Positions 50,562-60,791 of a DNA stretch of 64,000 bases are shown here, piece by piece; position 1 is the stretch's first letter, and each line of letters begins with the position of its first letter. Under the pieces are notes generated by a model, which saw only the letters and a program-made list of their open reading frames with translations, was not told the origin of the DNA and ran no database searches. The translations under genes were made by a program, and so were the position numbers. The DNA is from Veillonellaceae bacterium (lineage in GTDB: Bacteria; Bacillota; Negativicutes; Veillonellales; Veillonellaceae), in NCBI GenBank assembly GCA_900766245.1, contig CAAFUR010000012.1:94536-158535 (forward strand), in the 5' to 3' direction.

Positions 50562-51386
50562 ATGGCGAAAGTAGGATTGATTGCAGGAATTGGTAATCTG
50601 CCAGTTGAATTTATGCGAGCTGCTCAACATGAAGGCTATGAAGTTGTGGTCATTTCTGTTGTAACAGAGGGAGCTCCTGAATTACAAGCAGAGGCCGATG
50701 CATACTACCAAATCAGCGTCTTTAAATCAGATACAGTGATTAAAACGTTCCTTAAAGAGGGCGTCACAGATGTGACTATGTTAGGAAAAGTAACAAAAGA
50801 ACATCTGTATAAAAAGATAACAACCATACCAGATATGCGTACGATCAAATTGTTGAATTGTTTGCGCAATCGTAAAGATGATACGATCATGCTAGCTATC
50901 GTAGAGGAATTAGAAAAAGAAGGACTAGCGGTAGCGGATCAAACAAAATATATGAGGTCTCTTATGCCACCAGTAGGTGTCATGACAATGAGAAAACCAA
51001 CAGAGGTGGAGCAATTAGATATTGAGTTTGGTTTTACCTTAGCGAAACAAATGGGGGCACTTGACATTGGACAAACCGTAGTAGTGAAAGAACAAGCGGC
51101 GATGGCCATAGAAGCCATTGAAGGAACCGATGAGTGTATCAAGCGAGGTGGTGCCTTGGGTCGTGAAGGGGCTGTGGTGGTAAAAACTGCAAAACCTAAT
51201 CAGGATGTACGTTTTGATGTTCCAGCGGTAGGTATGAAGACGTTAGAATCTATGATTACCGGTAACTGCAAGGTCCTAGCTATGGAGGCGAAACGGACGA
51301 TTTTTGTTGAGCAAGAAGCAGTTTTGCAAAAAGCAAACGAATTAGGTATCGTAATCTGTGCTGTAGAAGGGCCGGATGAGGAGTAA
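50562..51386 (+). CDS. lpxI: UDP-2,3-diacylglucosamine pyrophosphatase LpxI
   Basis: Cleaves UDP-diacylglucosamine to lipid X. It has 274 residues of the LpxI (DUF1009) type, with KVGLIAGIGNLPVEF at the start, GKVTKEHLYK, and GRGG-like RGGALGREGAVVVKTAKPNQD in the C-terminal half. It replaces LpxH, which is not seen here. ATG 50562 has GGGAGG upstream. Confidence 0.93.
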   Translation: MAKVGLIAGIGNLPVEFMRAAQHEGYEVVVISVVTEGAPELQAEADAYYQISVFKSDTVIKTFLKEGVTDVTMLGKVTKEHLYKKITTIPDMRTIKLLNCLRNRKDDTIMLAIVEELEKEGLAVADQTKYMRSLMPPVGVMTMRKPTEVEQLDIEFGFTLAKQMGALDIGQTVVVKEQAAMAIEAIEGTDECIKRGGALGREGAVVVKTAKPNQDVRFDVPAVGMKTLESMITGNCKVLAMEAKRTIFVEQEAVLQKANELGIVICAVEGPDEE

Positions 51387-51388
51387 GC

Positions 51389-52525
51389 ATGAAGATTATG
51401 TTTTCTGCTGGTGAAGCATCAGGAGATACGCATGGTGCCAGTGTGGCAAAGGCTTTATTGGAGGCATATCCAAAAGCACAACTATTTGGCATGGGCGGAG
51501 ACTTGATGAAGGAAGCGGGTGTGAATATTATATACGATATTCAGCAACTAGGATTCATCGGTATTGTTGAAATAATAAAACATTTGCCCACCTTTTTTAA
51601 ACTTCGTAGCTTCTTAAAAGAAGCTATGCTACGAGAAAAGCCAGATGTGTTGGTCTGTATTGACTATCCAGGTTTTAATATGAAGTTAGCAAAGGTGGCA
51701 AAAGAATTACATATACCTGTGGTGTATTACATTGCCCCTACCATTTGGGCTTGGAATAAAGGACGAGGTAAGGATATCGCTAAAACGGTAACAAAAGTAG
51801 CTTCTATTTTTCCTTTTGAAGCAGAGGCATACCGTGAATTTGGTGTAGATGTGGAATTTGTAGGGAATCCTTTGGTAGATATTGTACATCCTACCATGTC
51901 CGTCGAAGCAGCGCTTGCTCATTTTGGTGCAGATACAAGGAGTCGCAATATTCTTTTGATGCCAGGTAGTCGTAAACAAGAAGTAGAAGGGTTATTACCA
52001 ACAATGCTGGCAGCAGCAGAACGGTTATATAAAAATCATACAGATTTGAAGTTCTTCTTACCACGGGCACATACAATACCTAGAGAAGATATTGACAGAA
52101 TTTTACAAAGTTATTCTGTACCAGTGACTGTCACAGAAGGTCATAACTATGATTTAATGCAGATTTGTACCGCATGTATTGCGGCTTCAGGGACAGCTAC
52201 CTTAGAAACAGCCTTGATGGATGTACCTACTGTATTAATTTATAAAGTGGCACCTGTTACGTATGGAATTGGTAAATTACTGGTAAAAATAGATCATATT
52301 GGATTGCCTAATATTATGGCGAAGCGTCGCATTATTCCTGAGTTATTACAGGGGGATGTAACGCCAGAAAATGTAGAACGAGAACTAGCTAATATCTTAG
52401 ATCATGAGGCGGTATATACGCAGATGAAAGCTGATTTAGCGCAAGTGAAAGTAGAATTAGGGGCACCGGGAGCGGTGCAACGTGTAGCTGATGTCATTGC
52501 ATCAGTCGCAATGAAGGAGGCGTAA
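51389..52525 (+). CDS. lpxB: Lipid A disaccharide synthase
   Basis: GT19 glycosyltransferase that joins lipid X and UDP-diacylglucosamine. It is 378 residues. Motifs: SAGEASGDTHGA at the start, DYPGFNMKLAK, YYIAPTIWAW, and CIAASGTATLETAL in the nucleotide-binding half. Confidence 0.95.
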   Translation: MKIMFSAGEASGDTHGASVAKALLEAYPKAQLFGMGGDLMKEAGVNIIYDIQQLGFIGIVEIIKHLPTFFKLRSFLKEAMLREKPDVLVCIDYPGFNMKLAKVAKELHIPVVYYIAPTIWAWNKGRGKDIAKTVTKVASIFPFEAEAYREFGVDVEFVGNPLVDIVHPTMSVEAALAHFGADTRSRNILLMPGSRKQEVEGLLPTMLAAAERLYKNHTDLKFFLPRAHTIPREDIDRILQSYSVPVTVTEGHNYDLMQICTACIAASGTATLETALMDVPTVLIYKVAPVTYGIGKLLVKIDHIGLPNIMAKRRIIPELLQGDVTPENVERELANILDHEAVYTQMKADLAQVKVELGAPGAVQRVADVIASVAMKEA

Positions 52526-54253
52526 ATGAATCGTTATAAACAACTATTGGCATTTATTGTGCCATATAGGATGCGACTCATATTAGGGATATTTTGTATG
52601 ATTGCAGCTGCCATGGGGTATTTAGTGGTACCATGGTTAATCCGAAATGTAGTGGATGGAGTATTGCAAGATAAAGATTTAGGCTTATTAACATTAATTG
52701 TGATTGCTATTTTAGTAATTTTCTTGCTTCGTGGATTTGCTACCTATGGGCAAAACTATATGATGGCTTATGTAGGACAGCGCGTGGTTATAGATATTCG
52801 TGAAACCTTATTTAAGCATTTACAAAAGTTAGATCAAGCTTATTTTGACCGTCGTAAAACAGGGGTTATCATGAGTAATGTGACTAGTGATGTAGGGGCG
52901 TTACAACAAGCTATTGTAGATAACCTTATATCGTTTATGACAGAAGGAGTTACCTTAGTAGGGTCCTTAGTCTTCATGTTTTACTTGGATTGGAAACTAT
53001 CCCTTTTAACATTGATTATTGTGCCTGTTGTATTAGGATTAACGAATATATTTGGTAAAAAATTGCGCTCTGCAGGTCATGAGGTACAAGGTAGAACAGC
53101 GGATATTACGGCGTTTTTACAAGAAGTTATCTCAGGGGTGCGAGTGATTCGTTCTTTTGCTCGTGAAACATATGAATTTAAGCGATTTGAACAAGAGAAC
53201 CAAAATAACTTTGATGCTGCTATGAAAGCTACAAAATTAACAGCTGTCATGGGGCCTATGGTGGAATTTGCAGCGGCCATTGCAGTAGTGATTATTCTAT
53301 GGTATGGCGGATATTCTGTAGTGCAAGGTTATATTACAGCAGGTTCCTTGATTGCATTCTTAATTTATACTATTAACTTATCTAATCCTGTGAAACGCTT
53401 AACTCAAGTCTATGGTAACTTGCAAAAAGCAATGGCAGCAGGAGATCGTGTTATTGATATCTTAGAAACAGAACCTCATGTGAAAGAATCACCAACGGCA
53501 AAAGCGTTAACAGATGTACAAGGAACTGTAGAATTCGACAATGTACAATTTGCTTATGATGAAGATAATTTAGCTTTAAAAGGCGTCAACTTAACGGTGA
53601 AACAAGGGCAAACCGTGGCGATTGTTGGTCCTTCTGGAGCTGGTAAATCAACGATAGCGAACTTGTTACCACGTTTTTATGATGTAACAGGTGGCGCTAT
53701 TCGCATTGATGGTGTAGATGTGCGAGATGTCACATTTACATCCTTACGAGAAAATATTGGTTTAGTGCCACAAGATACGATGTTATTCAATGCATCAGTA
53801 CGTGAAAATATTTTATATGGTCGCTTAGATGCTACTGAACAAGAAATCATTGAGGCGGCTAAAGCAGCGAATGCCTATGAGTTTATTGAAAAATTACCGA
53901 ATGGATTTGATACGATTGTGGGAGAGCGAGGTAACTCTTTATCGGGTGGTCAGCGTCAACGTATTGCTATTGCACGAGCTATCTTGAAAAATCCGAGCAT
54001 TTTAATTCTTGATGAGGCTACCTCAGCCTTAGATACTGAAAGTGAAAAGATTGTACAGGAAGCGTTAGAACGACTAATGAAAAATAGAACGGCTCTAGTC
54101 ATTGCTCATAGATTGAGTACTATTAAACATGCCGATCATATTGTGGTCTTACAGCAAGGTTGTGTTGTAGAAGAAGGCACACATGATGAATTATTAGCGT
54201 TGAATGGCTTATATAGCCATTTATATTCTGTTCAATTTGCCAGAAAAGGATAA
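52526..54253 (+). CDS. msbA: MsbA-type lipid A flippase (ABC exporter)
   Basis: 575-residue half-transporter. Six membrane helices precede a nucleotide-binding domain with Walker A GPSGAGKST (368-376), signature LSGGQRQR and Walker B ILILDEATSALD. Position between lpxB and waaA supports flipping of Kdo-lipid A across the inner membrane. It follows lpxB with no gap. Confidence 0.9.
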   Translation: MNRYKQLLAFIVPYRMRLILGIFCMIAAAMGYLVVPWLIRNVVDGVLQDKDLGLLTLIVIAILVIFLLRGFATYGQNYMMAYVGQRVVIDIRETLFKHLQKLDQAYFDRRKTGVIMSNVTSDVGALQQAIVDNLISFMTEGVTLVGSLVFMFYLDWKLSLLTLIIVPVVLGLTNIFGKKLRSAGHEVQGRTADITAFLQEVISGVRVIRSFARETYEFKRFEQENQNNFDAAMKATKLTAVMGPMVEFAAAIAVVIILWYGGYSVVQGYITAGSLIAFLIYTINLSNPVKRLTQVYGNLQKAMAAGDRVIDILETEPHVKESPTAKALTDVQGTVEFDNVQFAYDEDNLALKGVNLTVKQGQTVAIVGPSGAGKSTIANLLPRFYDVTGGAIRIDGVDVRDVTFTSLRENIGLVPQDTMLFNASVRENILYGRLDATEQEIIEAAKAANAYEFIEKLPNGFDTIVGERGNSLSGGQRQRIAIARAILKNPSILILDEATSALDTESEKIVQEALERLMKNRTALVIAHRLSTIKHADHIVVLQQGCVVEEGTHDELLALNGLYSHLYSVQFARKG

Positions 54254-54256
54254 ACT

Positions 54257-55561
54257 ATGTATTGGATATACAATATACTTCTCATTATCTATTGGATTGG
54301 CTTGATACCGGTGATTCTCTACCGTTTGGCCTTTGAAGAAGGATTCTACGAGCGGATCAAACAAAGTGCAGGATTCATGCCTAGCACATTGATGAAAAAA
54401 ATTGAAGGTAAACGGGCTATTTGGTTGCATGCGGCTTCTGTAGGCGAAATTGTAGCTACCAGCCCATTGGTGAAAGACATCAAAAAAAGCTTTCCTGATG
54501 CAGTTGTAGTTGTATCTGTGGTAACTGCTACTGGACATGCCATGGCACGCCGCATCATTCCGGAAGCAGAAGGGATTATTTTCTTCCCCTTAGACTTACC
54601 ATTTTTGACACGAAGAATTTTGACAACGATTAAGCCCATTGCAATTTTATTGGTTGAAACTGAAATTTGGCCAAACTTTCTTCGTATTGCCAAAGCTGAA
54701 CAGATTCCAGTTATGATGGTCAATGGTCGTATCAGTGATCGTTCTATGTCACGGTATATGCATATTAAATCTTTTATGCATGATATGTTGGGGTCCATAG
54801 ATCGATTCTGTATGCAATCTAAATTAGATGCGGAATATATTACTGTATTAGGGGCAAATGTACAAGAGGTAACCGTTACAGGGAATACGAAATATGATCA
54901 AACCTATGCAACGGTAACAGATGAAGAAAAAGAACAATTGCAACATGAGTTTGGATTTGGACACAATCATCCTATTATCGTGGCAGGTAGTACCCATAAA
55001 GGGGAAGAGGATAAGTTGTTTCAAGCGTTTAAAGAAATTTTACAATCTTATCCCAATGCGCGATTACTGATTGCACCTCGCGAAATTATGCGTGGTAATG
55101 ATGTAAAAGCATTATCTCAAAAATATGGGTTGAAAGCGATTTGTCGTAGTGCTATGACAGAACCTGTACATGAAGAAATTCCAGTGGTGATTTTAGATAC
55201 CATCGGTGAATTAGGTCGGCTATATAGTTTGGGGGATATTATTTTTGTAGGTGGATCTTTAGTAAAAACTGGAGGTCATAATATATTGGAACCAGCTGCT
55301 CATGGCAAGCCAATTATTGTAGGACCACATATGTTTAACTTTAAGGAAATCTATAGTTTGTTGAGCTCCCGTGGTGCTTGTACGATGGTACATGATGAAA
55401 GAGAATTATTAAGAGTATTGCAAACTTTGTGTGCTAACCATGCTATGCGAGAAGAGATGAGTCGTCATTGCTTGGAAGTAGTCAGTGAAAATAGGGGGGC
55501 TACACAGCGCAATACCGAGGAGTTACGCCGTCTTTTTGAACGCTTTCACATAGTTCCATAA
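54257..55561 (+). CDS. waaA: Kdo transferase (3-deoxy-D-manno-octulosonic acid transferase)
   Basis: GT30 enzyme that adds Kdo to lipid IVA. It is 434 residues with an N-terminal membrane segment, the conserved ASVGEIVATSPLV near residue 56, VETEIWPNFLR and GGSLVKTGGHNILEPAAHGKP. Whether it adds one or two residues cannot be told. Confidence 0.94.
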   Translation: MYWIYNILLIIYWIGLIPVILYRLAFEEGFYERIKQSAGFMPSTLMKKIEGKRAIWLHAASVGEIVATSPLVKDIKKSFPDAVVVVSVVTATGHAMARRIIPEAEGIIFFPLDLPFLTRRILTTIKPIAILLVETEIWPNFLRIAKAEQIPVMMVNGRISDRSMSRYMHIKSFMHDMLGSIDRFCMQSKLDAEYITVLGANVQEVTVTGNTKYDQTYATVTDEEKEQLQHEFGFGHNHPIIVAGSTHKGEEDKLFQAFKEILQSYPNARLLIAPREIMRGNDVKALSQKYGLKAICRSAMTEPVHEEIPVVILDTIGELGRLYSLGDIIFVGGSLVKTGGHNILEPAAHGKPIIVGPHMFNFKEIYSLLSSRGACTMVHDERELLRVLQTLCANHAMREEMSRHCLEVVSENRGATQRNTEELRRLFERFHIVP

Positions 55562-55622
55562 TCGATTCATATTAGTTTTAATATCCTAAGTTATACTAAG
55601 GGGATACGGAGGAGGTTTACTC

Positions 55623-56750
55623 ATGAAAGGAGAACAACTCTTTAAGCATATCATTAGTGGACAGATGGAAGGCTCCTTAGGAGATGCTCTGCGCAATGGT
55701 TTGGAAAAGGCTAGTAAAGTCTATGAAAGAGTCGTAGAATATCGCAATGAACGCTATAACCATCCACACCGAGTGTTGCGAATGCCAGTGCCGGTCATTA
55801 GTATAGGAAATATTACAGTTGGAGGCACGGGCAAAACACCCATGGTACGTTATGTATGTGAAACATTAGATACAGCCCAACATACAGTGAGCGTCTTAAG
55901 TCGTGGTTACAAAGCAGATAATAATAAAAAGCCTATTGTCGTATCTAGACGAGGGGCTGTGGATGTATCCTCTTTTATTAGTGGTGATGAAGCTTGGTTA
56001 TTGGCAAAAACATTACCTAATGCGAATGTTATTATAGGTTCAAAACGAGTAGAGTCTGCAAAAATTGCCGTTGAAGATATGCAATCCGATGTGCTTGTTT
56101 TGGATGATGGATTTCAGCATCGTGCCTTGGGCCGTGATGCAGATATTGTGTTGATTGATGCAAGTCACCCATTTGGTTATGGTGCGGTATTGCCAAGAGG
56201 GCTTCTACGAGAACCATTGGAAAACTTGAAGAGAGCTACCTATATTGTGTTAACGAAAACGAATCAAGTGGATTCGGAACAACTAGAAGCACTACGTGCA
56301 GAGATTCATTCCTTGGCACCTCTTGTTCCGGTAGCAGAAACCATTCATCAAACAGTGGGCTTTCAAACCTTGGAAGAATGGAGTCATAATGGACTCATTC
56401 ATGATATTAGTGACTATGATGGCACTCCATTGCTAGCGATTAGTGGCATTGGACAACCTAGTTCGTTCATTTCTAATTTAAAAAGTTACGGATTCACTGT
56501 ACAGGATATGATGAGTTTTGGTGACCATCATGATTATAGTGAAGAAGATGTTGTGAAACTGTGGCAACATTGTTTTAAAACAGGGATTCAAGGTATTATT
56601 ACAACGGAAAAAGATGCAGTAAAATTATCTCAAGTACGTGCGATTAAAGATTTGAAGATTCCTGTCTATGTATTAGTGATTGGTATCGAATTTACCAAAG
56701 GTGAAGACGATTTTAAATCCTATGTGTTGCAAATAGCAAAGGGGAAATAA
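55623..56750 (+). CDS. lpxK: Tetraacyldisaccharide 4'-kinase
   Basis: Phosphorylates the lipid A disaccharide at 4'. It is 375 residues. The P-loop is GGTGKT (67-72), followed by VLDDGFQHRALGRDADIVLIDA with the catalytic DDGFQH. About 45 residues precede the usual family start. Two bases before kdsB. Confidence 0.95.
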   Translation: MKGEQLFKHIISGQMEGSLGDALRNGLEKASKVYERVVEYRNERYNHPHRVLRMPVPVISIGNITVGGTGKTPMVRYVCETLDTAQHTVSVLSRGYKADNNKKPIVVSRRGAVDVSSFISGDEAWLLAKTLPNANVIIGSKRVESAKIAVEDMQSDVLVLDDGFQHRALGRDADIVLIDASHPFGYGAVLPRGLLREPLENLKRATYIVLTKTNQVDSEQLEALRAEIHSLAPLVPVAETIHQTVGFQTLEEWSHNGLIHDISDYDGTPLLAISGIGQPSSFISNLKSYGFTVQDMMSFGDHHDYSEEDVVKLWQHCFKTGIQGIITTEKDAVKLSQVRAIKDLKIPVYVLVIGIEFTKGEDDFKSYVLQIAKGK

Positions 56751-56751
56751 T

Positions 56752-57483
56752 ATGCGTATAGCTTGTATTATTCCAGCGCGCTATGGATCTACACGATTAC
56801 CGGGTAAACCCTTAGCGATGATTGGTAACAAACCAATGATTCAACGGGTCTATGAACAAGTGTCGAAAGCTACGGAAATCCATGAGGTCATCGTGGCTAC
56901 TGATGATGAGCGAGTGTATGATGCTGTTACCCAATTTGGTGGACAGGTGATGATGACAAGAGCTGACCATTTGACGGGTACTGACCGCTTAGCGGAAGTG
57001 GCATCTGCAAGAACCGATATTGATGTAATCATTAATGTGCAAGGCGATGAGCCACTCATTGATGCGTCCCTTATCGATGCATTGGCACGTCAATTCAAAG
57101 AAGACCCAACCCTACAAATGGGAACAGTAGGCTGTCCCTTGTTAGAAGAAGAATACAATGAGCCTAGCGCTGTTAAGGTAATTGTAAATCGCCTAGGAAA
57201 TGCCATGTATTTTTCCAGGTCTTTAATTCCCTACCCAAGACATGCCTTTGTGGTGCCGCCATTGAAGCATGTAGGTATGTATGGATATAATCGTCAGTTC
57301 CTATTAACATATGCTAAGATGGAACCAACACCAGCAGAATTAACTGAGTCTTTAGAACAGTTACGAGCTTTAGAAAATGGATATACCATTAGAGTGATTC
57401 CTACAGATCAACGTTTTGTGGGAGTAGATACCCCAGAAGATTTAAAACGAGTGAATGAAATATTTCACGAATTAGAAGCATAA
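56752..57483 (+). CDS. kdsB: CMP-Kdo synthetase
   Basis: Activates Kdo with CTP. It is 243 residues. IPARYGSTRLPGKPLAMIG is the nucleotide-binding start, and VQGDEPLID and YSRSLIP-like YFSRSLIPYPR are further conserved blocks. Confidence 0.96.
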   Translation: MRIACIIPARYGSTRLPGKPLAMIGNKPMIQRVYEQVSKATEIHEVIVATDDERVYDAVTQFGGQVMMTRADHLTGTDRLAEVASARTDIDVIINVQGDEPLIDASLIDALARQFKEDPTLQMGTVGCPLLEEEYNEPSAVKVIVNRLGNAMYFSRSLIPYPRHAFVVPPLKHVGMYGYNRQFLLTYAKMEPTPAELTESLEQLRALENGYTIRVIPTDQRFVGVDTPEDLKRVNEIFHELEA

Positions 57484-57509
57484 ACGATTTCGTTTAGAGA
57501 GGAGATAGT

Positions 57510-58328
57510 ATGAAAACAGTACAAGTAGGCAACCTCACACTTGGTGGAGGCAAAGGCTTATTTTTATTAGCAGGTCCTTGCGTAATAGAGGGCTATGAAC
57601 GCACATTAGAGATTGGCCGTCGTGCCAAAGCGATTTGCGATAAAGTTGGCATTCCATATGTGTTCAAAGCTTCTTTTGATAAAGCCAATCGATCTAGCTA
57701 TTCTTCCTTCCGTGGTCCTGGCCTAGTAGAAGGTTTAGAAATTTTGAAAGCCATCAAAGAAGAGTTACAAGTACCGGTAGTAAGTGATATCCACGATATT
57801 ACTCAAATTGATGCCGCTGCAGAAGTGTTGGATATTCTTCAAATTCCGGCTTTCTTATGTCGCCAAACTGACTTGGTATACGGAGCAGCAGCAACTGGAA
57901 AATGCGTGAATGTGAAAAAAGGTCAATTCATGGCTCCTAAAGATATGAGCAATGTGTTGAAGAAAATGGAAGAATCTGGGAATCAAAACTTGATGCTTAC
58001 TGAACGTGGTTTTAGCTTTGGCTATAACAACTTAGTGGTGGATATGAGATCCTTCCCAATTATGCGTTCCTTTGACTATCCAGTTATCTTCGATGCTACA
58101 CATTCCGTACAATTACCAGGTGGGGCAGGTACAGCTTCTTCTGGTCAACGTGAATTTGTTGCGAACCTAGCACGTGGTGCGGTAGCGAGCGGTGTAGATG
58201 GATTGTTCTTTGAAGTCCATGATAATCCAGAAGAAGCACTTTCAGATGGACCAAATATGTTATATTTAGATTCCCTAGAAGAATTATTAACTGATTTAGT
58301 GGCTATCGACAAAATCGTAAAAAAATAG
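57510..58328 (+). CDS. kdsA: Kdo-8-phosphate synthase
   Basis: Condenses arabinose 5-phosphate with phosphoenolpyruvate. It is 272 residues. LAGPCVIEG at the start, KASFDKANRSS, and DATHSVQLPGG are family motifs. Confidence 0.96.
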   Translation: MKTVQVGNLTLGGGKGLFLLAGPCVIEGYERTLEIGRRAKAICDKVGIPYVFKASFDKANRSSYSSFRGPGLVEGLEILKAIKEELQVPVVSDIHDITQIDAAAEVLDILQIPAFLCRQTDLVYGAAATGKCVNVKKGQFMAPKDMSNVLKKMEESGNQNLMLTERGFSFGYNNLVVDMRSFPIMRSFDYPVIFDATHSVQLPGGAGTASSGQREFVANLARGAVASGVDGLFFEVHDNPEEALSDGPNMLYLDSLEELLTDLVAIDKIVKK

Positions 58329-58355
58329 TACAGATGTAAAGGATGCAGGTGAACT

Positions 58356-59327
58356 ATGAAGATACTTGAACGAGCAGCACAGGTGCTCCAAGAAGAATCA
58401 AAAGCAGTGTTAGACTTAATTGAAACATTAGACCATCGTTTTGAAACGGCAGTAGAGTTAATTTTAGCCTCTAAGGGACGCGTGGTCTGTACAGGTATGG
58501 GAAAATCTGGACATATTGCACGAAAAATTTCGGCTACATTAGCGAGTACCGGTACACCTGCATTGTTTTTACACCCTGGTGAAGGAGTACATGGCGATTT
58601 AGGTATGGTTACATCTGATGATGTAGTGCTAGCGTTCTCAAATAGTGGAGAAACTAGTGAGGTCATTAGCTTATTGCCTTCCTTACGTCGCATTGGTGCT
58701 AAATTAATTTCTGTAGTGGGCAATCCAAGTTCTACATTGGGAAAAAACTCTGATGTCGTCTTGGTAGTATGCGTAGATAAAGAAGCGTGCCCATTAGGAT
58801 TAGCACCTACAAGCAGTACTACTGCTGCATTGGCATTAGGTGATGCTTTGGCAGTGTGCTTATTAGATCAACATAAATTTACGCCAGAGAACTTTGCTGT
58901 ATTCCATCCAGGTGGTTCTTTAGGTCGCAAATTATTGCTAACCGTAGAAAACATTATGCATAGTGGAAACGATAATCCTATTATTCATAAAGGAGCTACC
59001 GTACAAGATGCTTTATTTGTTATGACTAATAAAGGACTGGGAGCAGCCAATGTAGTAGATGAAGAAGGCAAGTTAATTGGTCTTGTAACAGATGGAGATA
59101 TTCGCCGCGGTTTAGATTCTGGATGTAATTTCCTAGTATGGTCTGTGGAAGATATGATGACTAAATCACCACGTACTATTACAAAGGATAAGTTGGCTGC
59201 AGAAGCGCTTCATATGATGGAGAAAAATCAACCTCGGCCAATTACCGTATTACCAGTCGTTGGTCAAGACGGAACAAGTCTTGGGTTAGTACATATTACT
59301 GATTTGTTGCGAAGAGGCATTGTGTAA
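58356..59327 (+). CDS. kdsD: Arabinose-5-phosphate isomerase (KpsF/GutQ type)
   Basis: Makes the arabinose 5-phosphate used by KdsA. It is 323 residues: a SIS domain (GMGKSGHIARKISATLASTG, SNSGETSEV) and two CBS domains (from about 205). Overlaps kdsC by one base. Confidence 0.94.
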   Translation: MKILERAAQVLQEESKAVLDLIETLDHRFETAVELILASKGRVVCTGMGKSGHIARKISATLASTGTPALFLHPGEGVHGDLGMVTSDDVVLAFSNSGETSEVISLLPSLRRIGAKLISVVGNPSSTLGKNSDVVLVVCVDKEACPLGLAPTSSTTAALALGDALAVCLLDQHKFTPENFAVFHPGGSLGRKLLLTVENIMHSGNDNPIIHKGATVQDALFVMTNKGLGAANVVDEEGKLIGLVTDGDIRRGLDSGCNFLVWSVEDMMTKSPRTITKDKLAAEALHMMEKNQPRPITVLPVVGQDGTSLGLVHITDLLRRGIV

Positions 59328-59848
59328 TGGGGATACGTTGTTTAGCCTTAGATGTAGACGGTGTTCTTACGAAAGGTGAGATTGTTTATACATCGAGTGG
59401 AGAAGAAATCAAAGCATTCCATGCAAAAGATGGATTAGGATTAGCCTTAGCACACCGGATGGGATTGCAAACAGCGATTATTACGGGGCGTACCTCTCCT
59501 ATGGTAGAGCGAAGGGCGAAAGAATTAAAGATTTCTCATATCCAAATGGGAAGTCATAATAAGAGTGCAGGATTACAAGAACTCTTACATACATTGGAGT
59601 TAGAGGCTCATGAAGTAGCCTATATGGGCGATGATCTCAATGATTTAGGCATCATGTCTAAGGTGGGATTAGCTATGACACCACTAGATGGTGCACCAGA
59701 AATAAAAGAAGTAGCTCACCATATCTGCCAAGCCAAGGGTGGTGAGGGAGCAGTGCGTGAAGCAGTTGAGTATATTTTAAAACAAGAAGGACTTTGGGAG
59801 GATGCGGTGCGCTCATACCGTGAAGAATCCTACCAAGCAGGTCAGTAG
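59327..59848 (+). CDS. kdsC: Kdo-8-phosphate phosphatase
   Basis: HAD phosphatase without a cap domain, 173 residues. The nucleophile motif is DVDGVLT (9-15), and GDDLNDLGIM carries motif IV. Completes the Kdo pathway with kdsD, kdsA and kdsB in one run. Confidence 0.95.
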   Translation: MGIRCLALDVDGVLTKGEIVYTSSGEEIKAFHAKDGLGLALAHRMGLQTAIITGRTSPMVERRAKELKISHIQMGSHNKSAGLQELLHTLELEAHEVAYMGDDLNDLGIMSKVGLAMTPLDGAPEIKEVAHHICQAKGGEGAVREAVEYILKQEGLWEDAVRSYREESYQAGQ

Positions 59849-59861
59849 AAAGGAGGCTTTC

Positions 59862-60791
59862 ATGGCGGGAGAATGGCAATATACAGCATTAAAGACGATT
59901 AGTAAATTAGTTTGTGCATTACCCTATTCTACAATCTTATCCATTGGAGCATCTCTAGGACCTTTATATAGATTAGTAGGTAAAAAACAGGTCAAACGAG
60001 GATTACACAATCTGATGATTGGCCTTTCCATAGATGAAAAAGAAGCAGATGCCATATTAGGACGACTCTTTAAAAACTTGGGACGTTCTGTTATGGAAAC
60101 ACTATATATGCCTAATTTGACACCTGAGTTCATAAAAGAACATATTGAAATGCGAGGACTAGAATACCTAGATGCAGCTGTGGCGGAAGATAAAGGTGTT
60201 GTCATATTGACGGCTCACGTAGGCAATTGGGAATGGATGGGCGCAGCCTTAGCGGCTCATGGGTATCCGTCCACAACGATTGTAAAAAAACAACCAAATG
60301 CTCAATTCACACGTTTGATGAACGAATACCGAGAAATGGTGGGATTAGAAGTATTTGCTCGTGGTGGCTCCGAAATGAGAGGCGCTGCACAAGCGATGAA
60401 AGCGAAGAAATTATTAGGTTTCTTGGCGGATCAAGATGGCTGGTACACAGGATTACCAGTGATGTTTTTAGGGCAAGAGTCATCAGCGGTAACGGGACCG
60501 GCATCCTTTGCGAAAAAGTTTAAAGCTCCTGTAGTTCCAGTCTTTGCATCTCGTAAAGAGAATGGTCATATTGTCCATATCTTGCCAGCACTTCATTATA
60601 AAGATACTGGTGATGTGGAGAAAGATATGTTCCGCCTTACGGAAGAAACTGTTAAGATAACAGAAGCTTTTATTAAAGAACATCCTGATGAATGGTTGTG
60701 GTTCCAGCATCGTTGGAATACAAAAATTCATGAAATCACAGATATTGAACATAAACTACAAGTGCGGGAGGCTGTGCATGAAGAACAATAA
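59862..60791 (+). CDS. Lipid A biosynthesis acyltransferase, LpxL/HtrB family (copy 2)
   Basis: 309-residue paralogue of the acyltransferase at 47386. The catalytic HX4E motif is H119-E124 (AHVGNWE), followed by ADQDGWYTG. ATG 59862 has AAAGGAGG upstream. It overlaps lptC by 14 bases. It probably adds the second secondary acyl chain. Confidence 0.9.
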   Translation: MAGEWQYTALKTISKLVCALPYSTILSIGASLGPLYRLVGKKQVKRGLHNLMIGLSIDEKEADAILGRLFKNLGRSVMETLYMPNLTPEFIKEHIEMRGLEYLDAAVAEDKGVVILTAHVGNWEWMGAALAAHGYPSTTIVKKQPNAQFTRLMNEYREMVGLEVFARGGSEMRGAAQAMKAKKLLGFLADQDGWYTGLPVMFLGQESSAVTGPASFAKKFKAPVVPVFASRKENGHIVHILPALHYKDTGDVEKDMFRLTEETVKITEAFIKEHPDEWLWFQHRWNTKIHEITDIEHKLQVREAVHEEQ

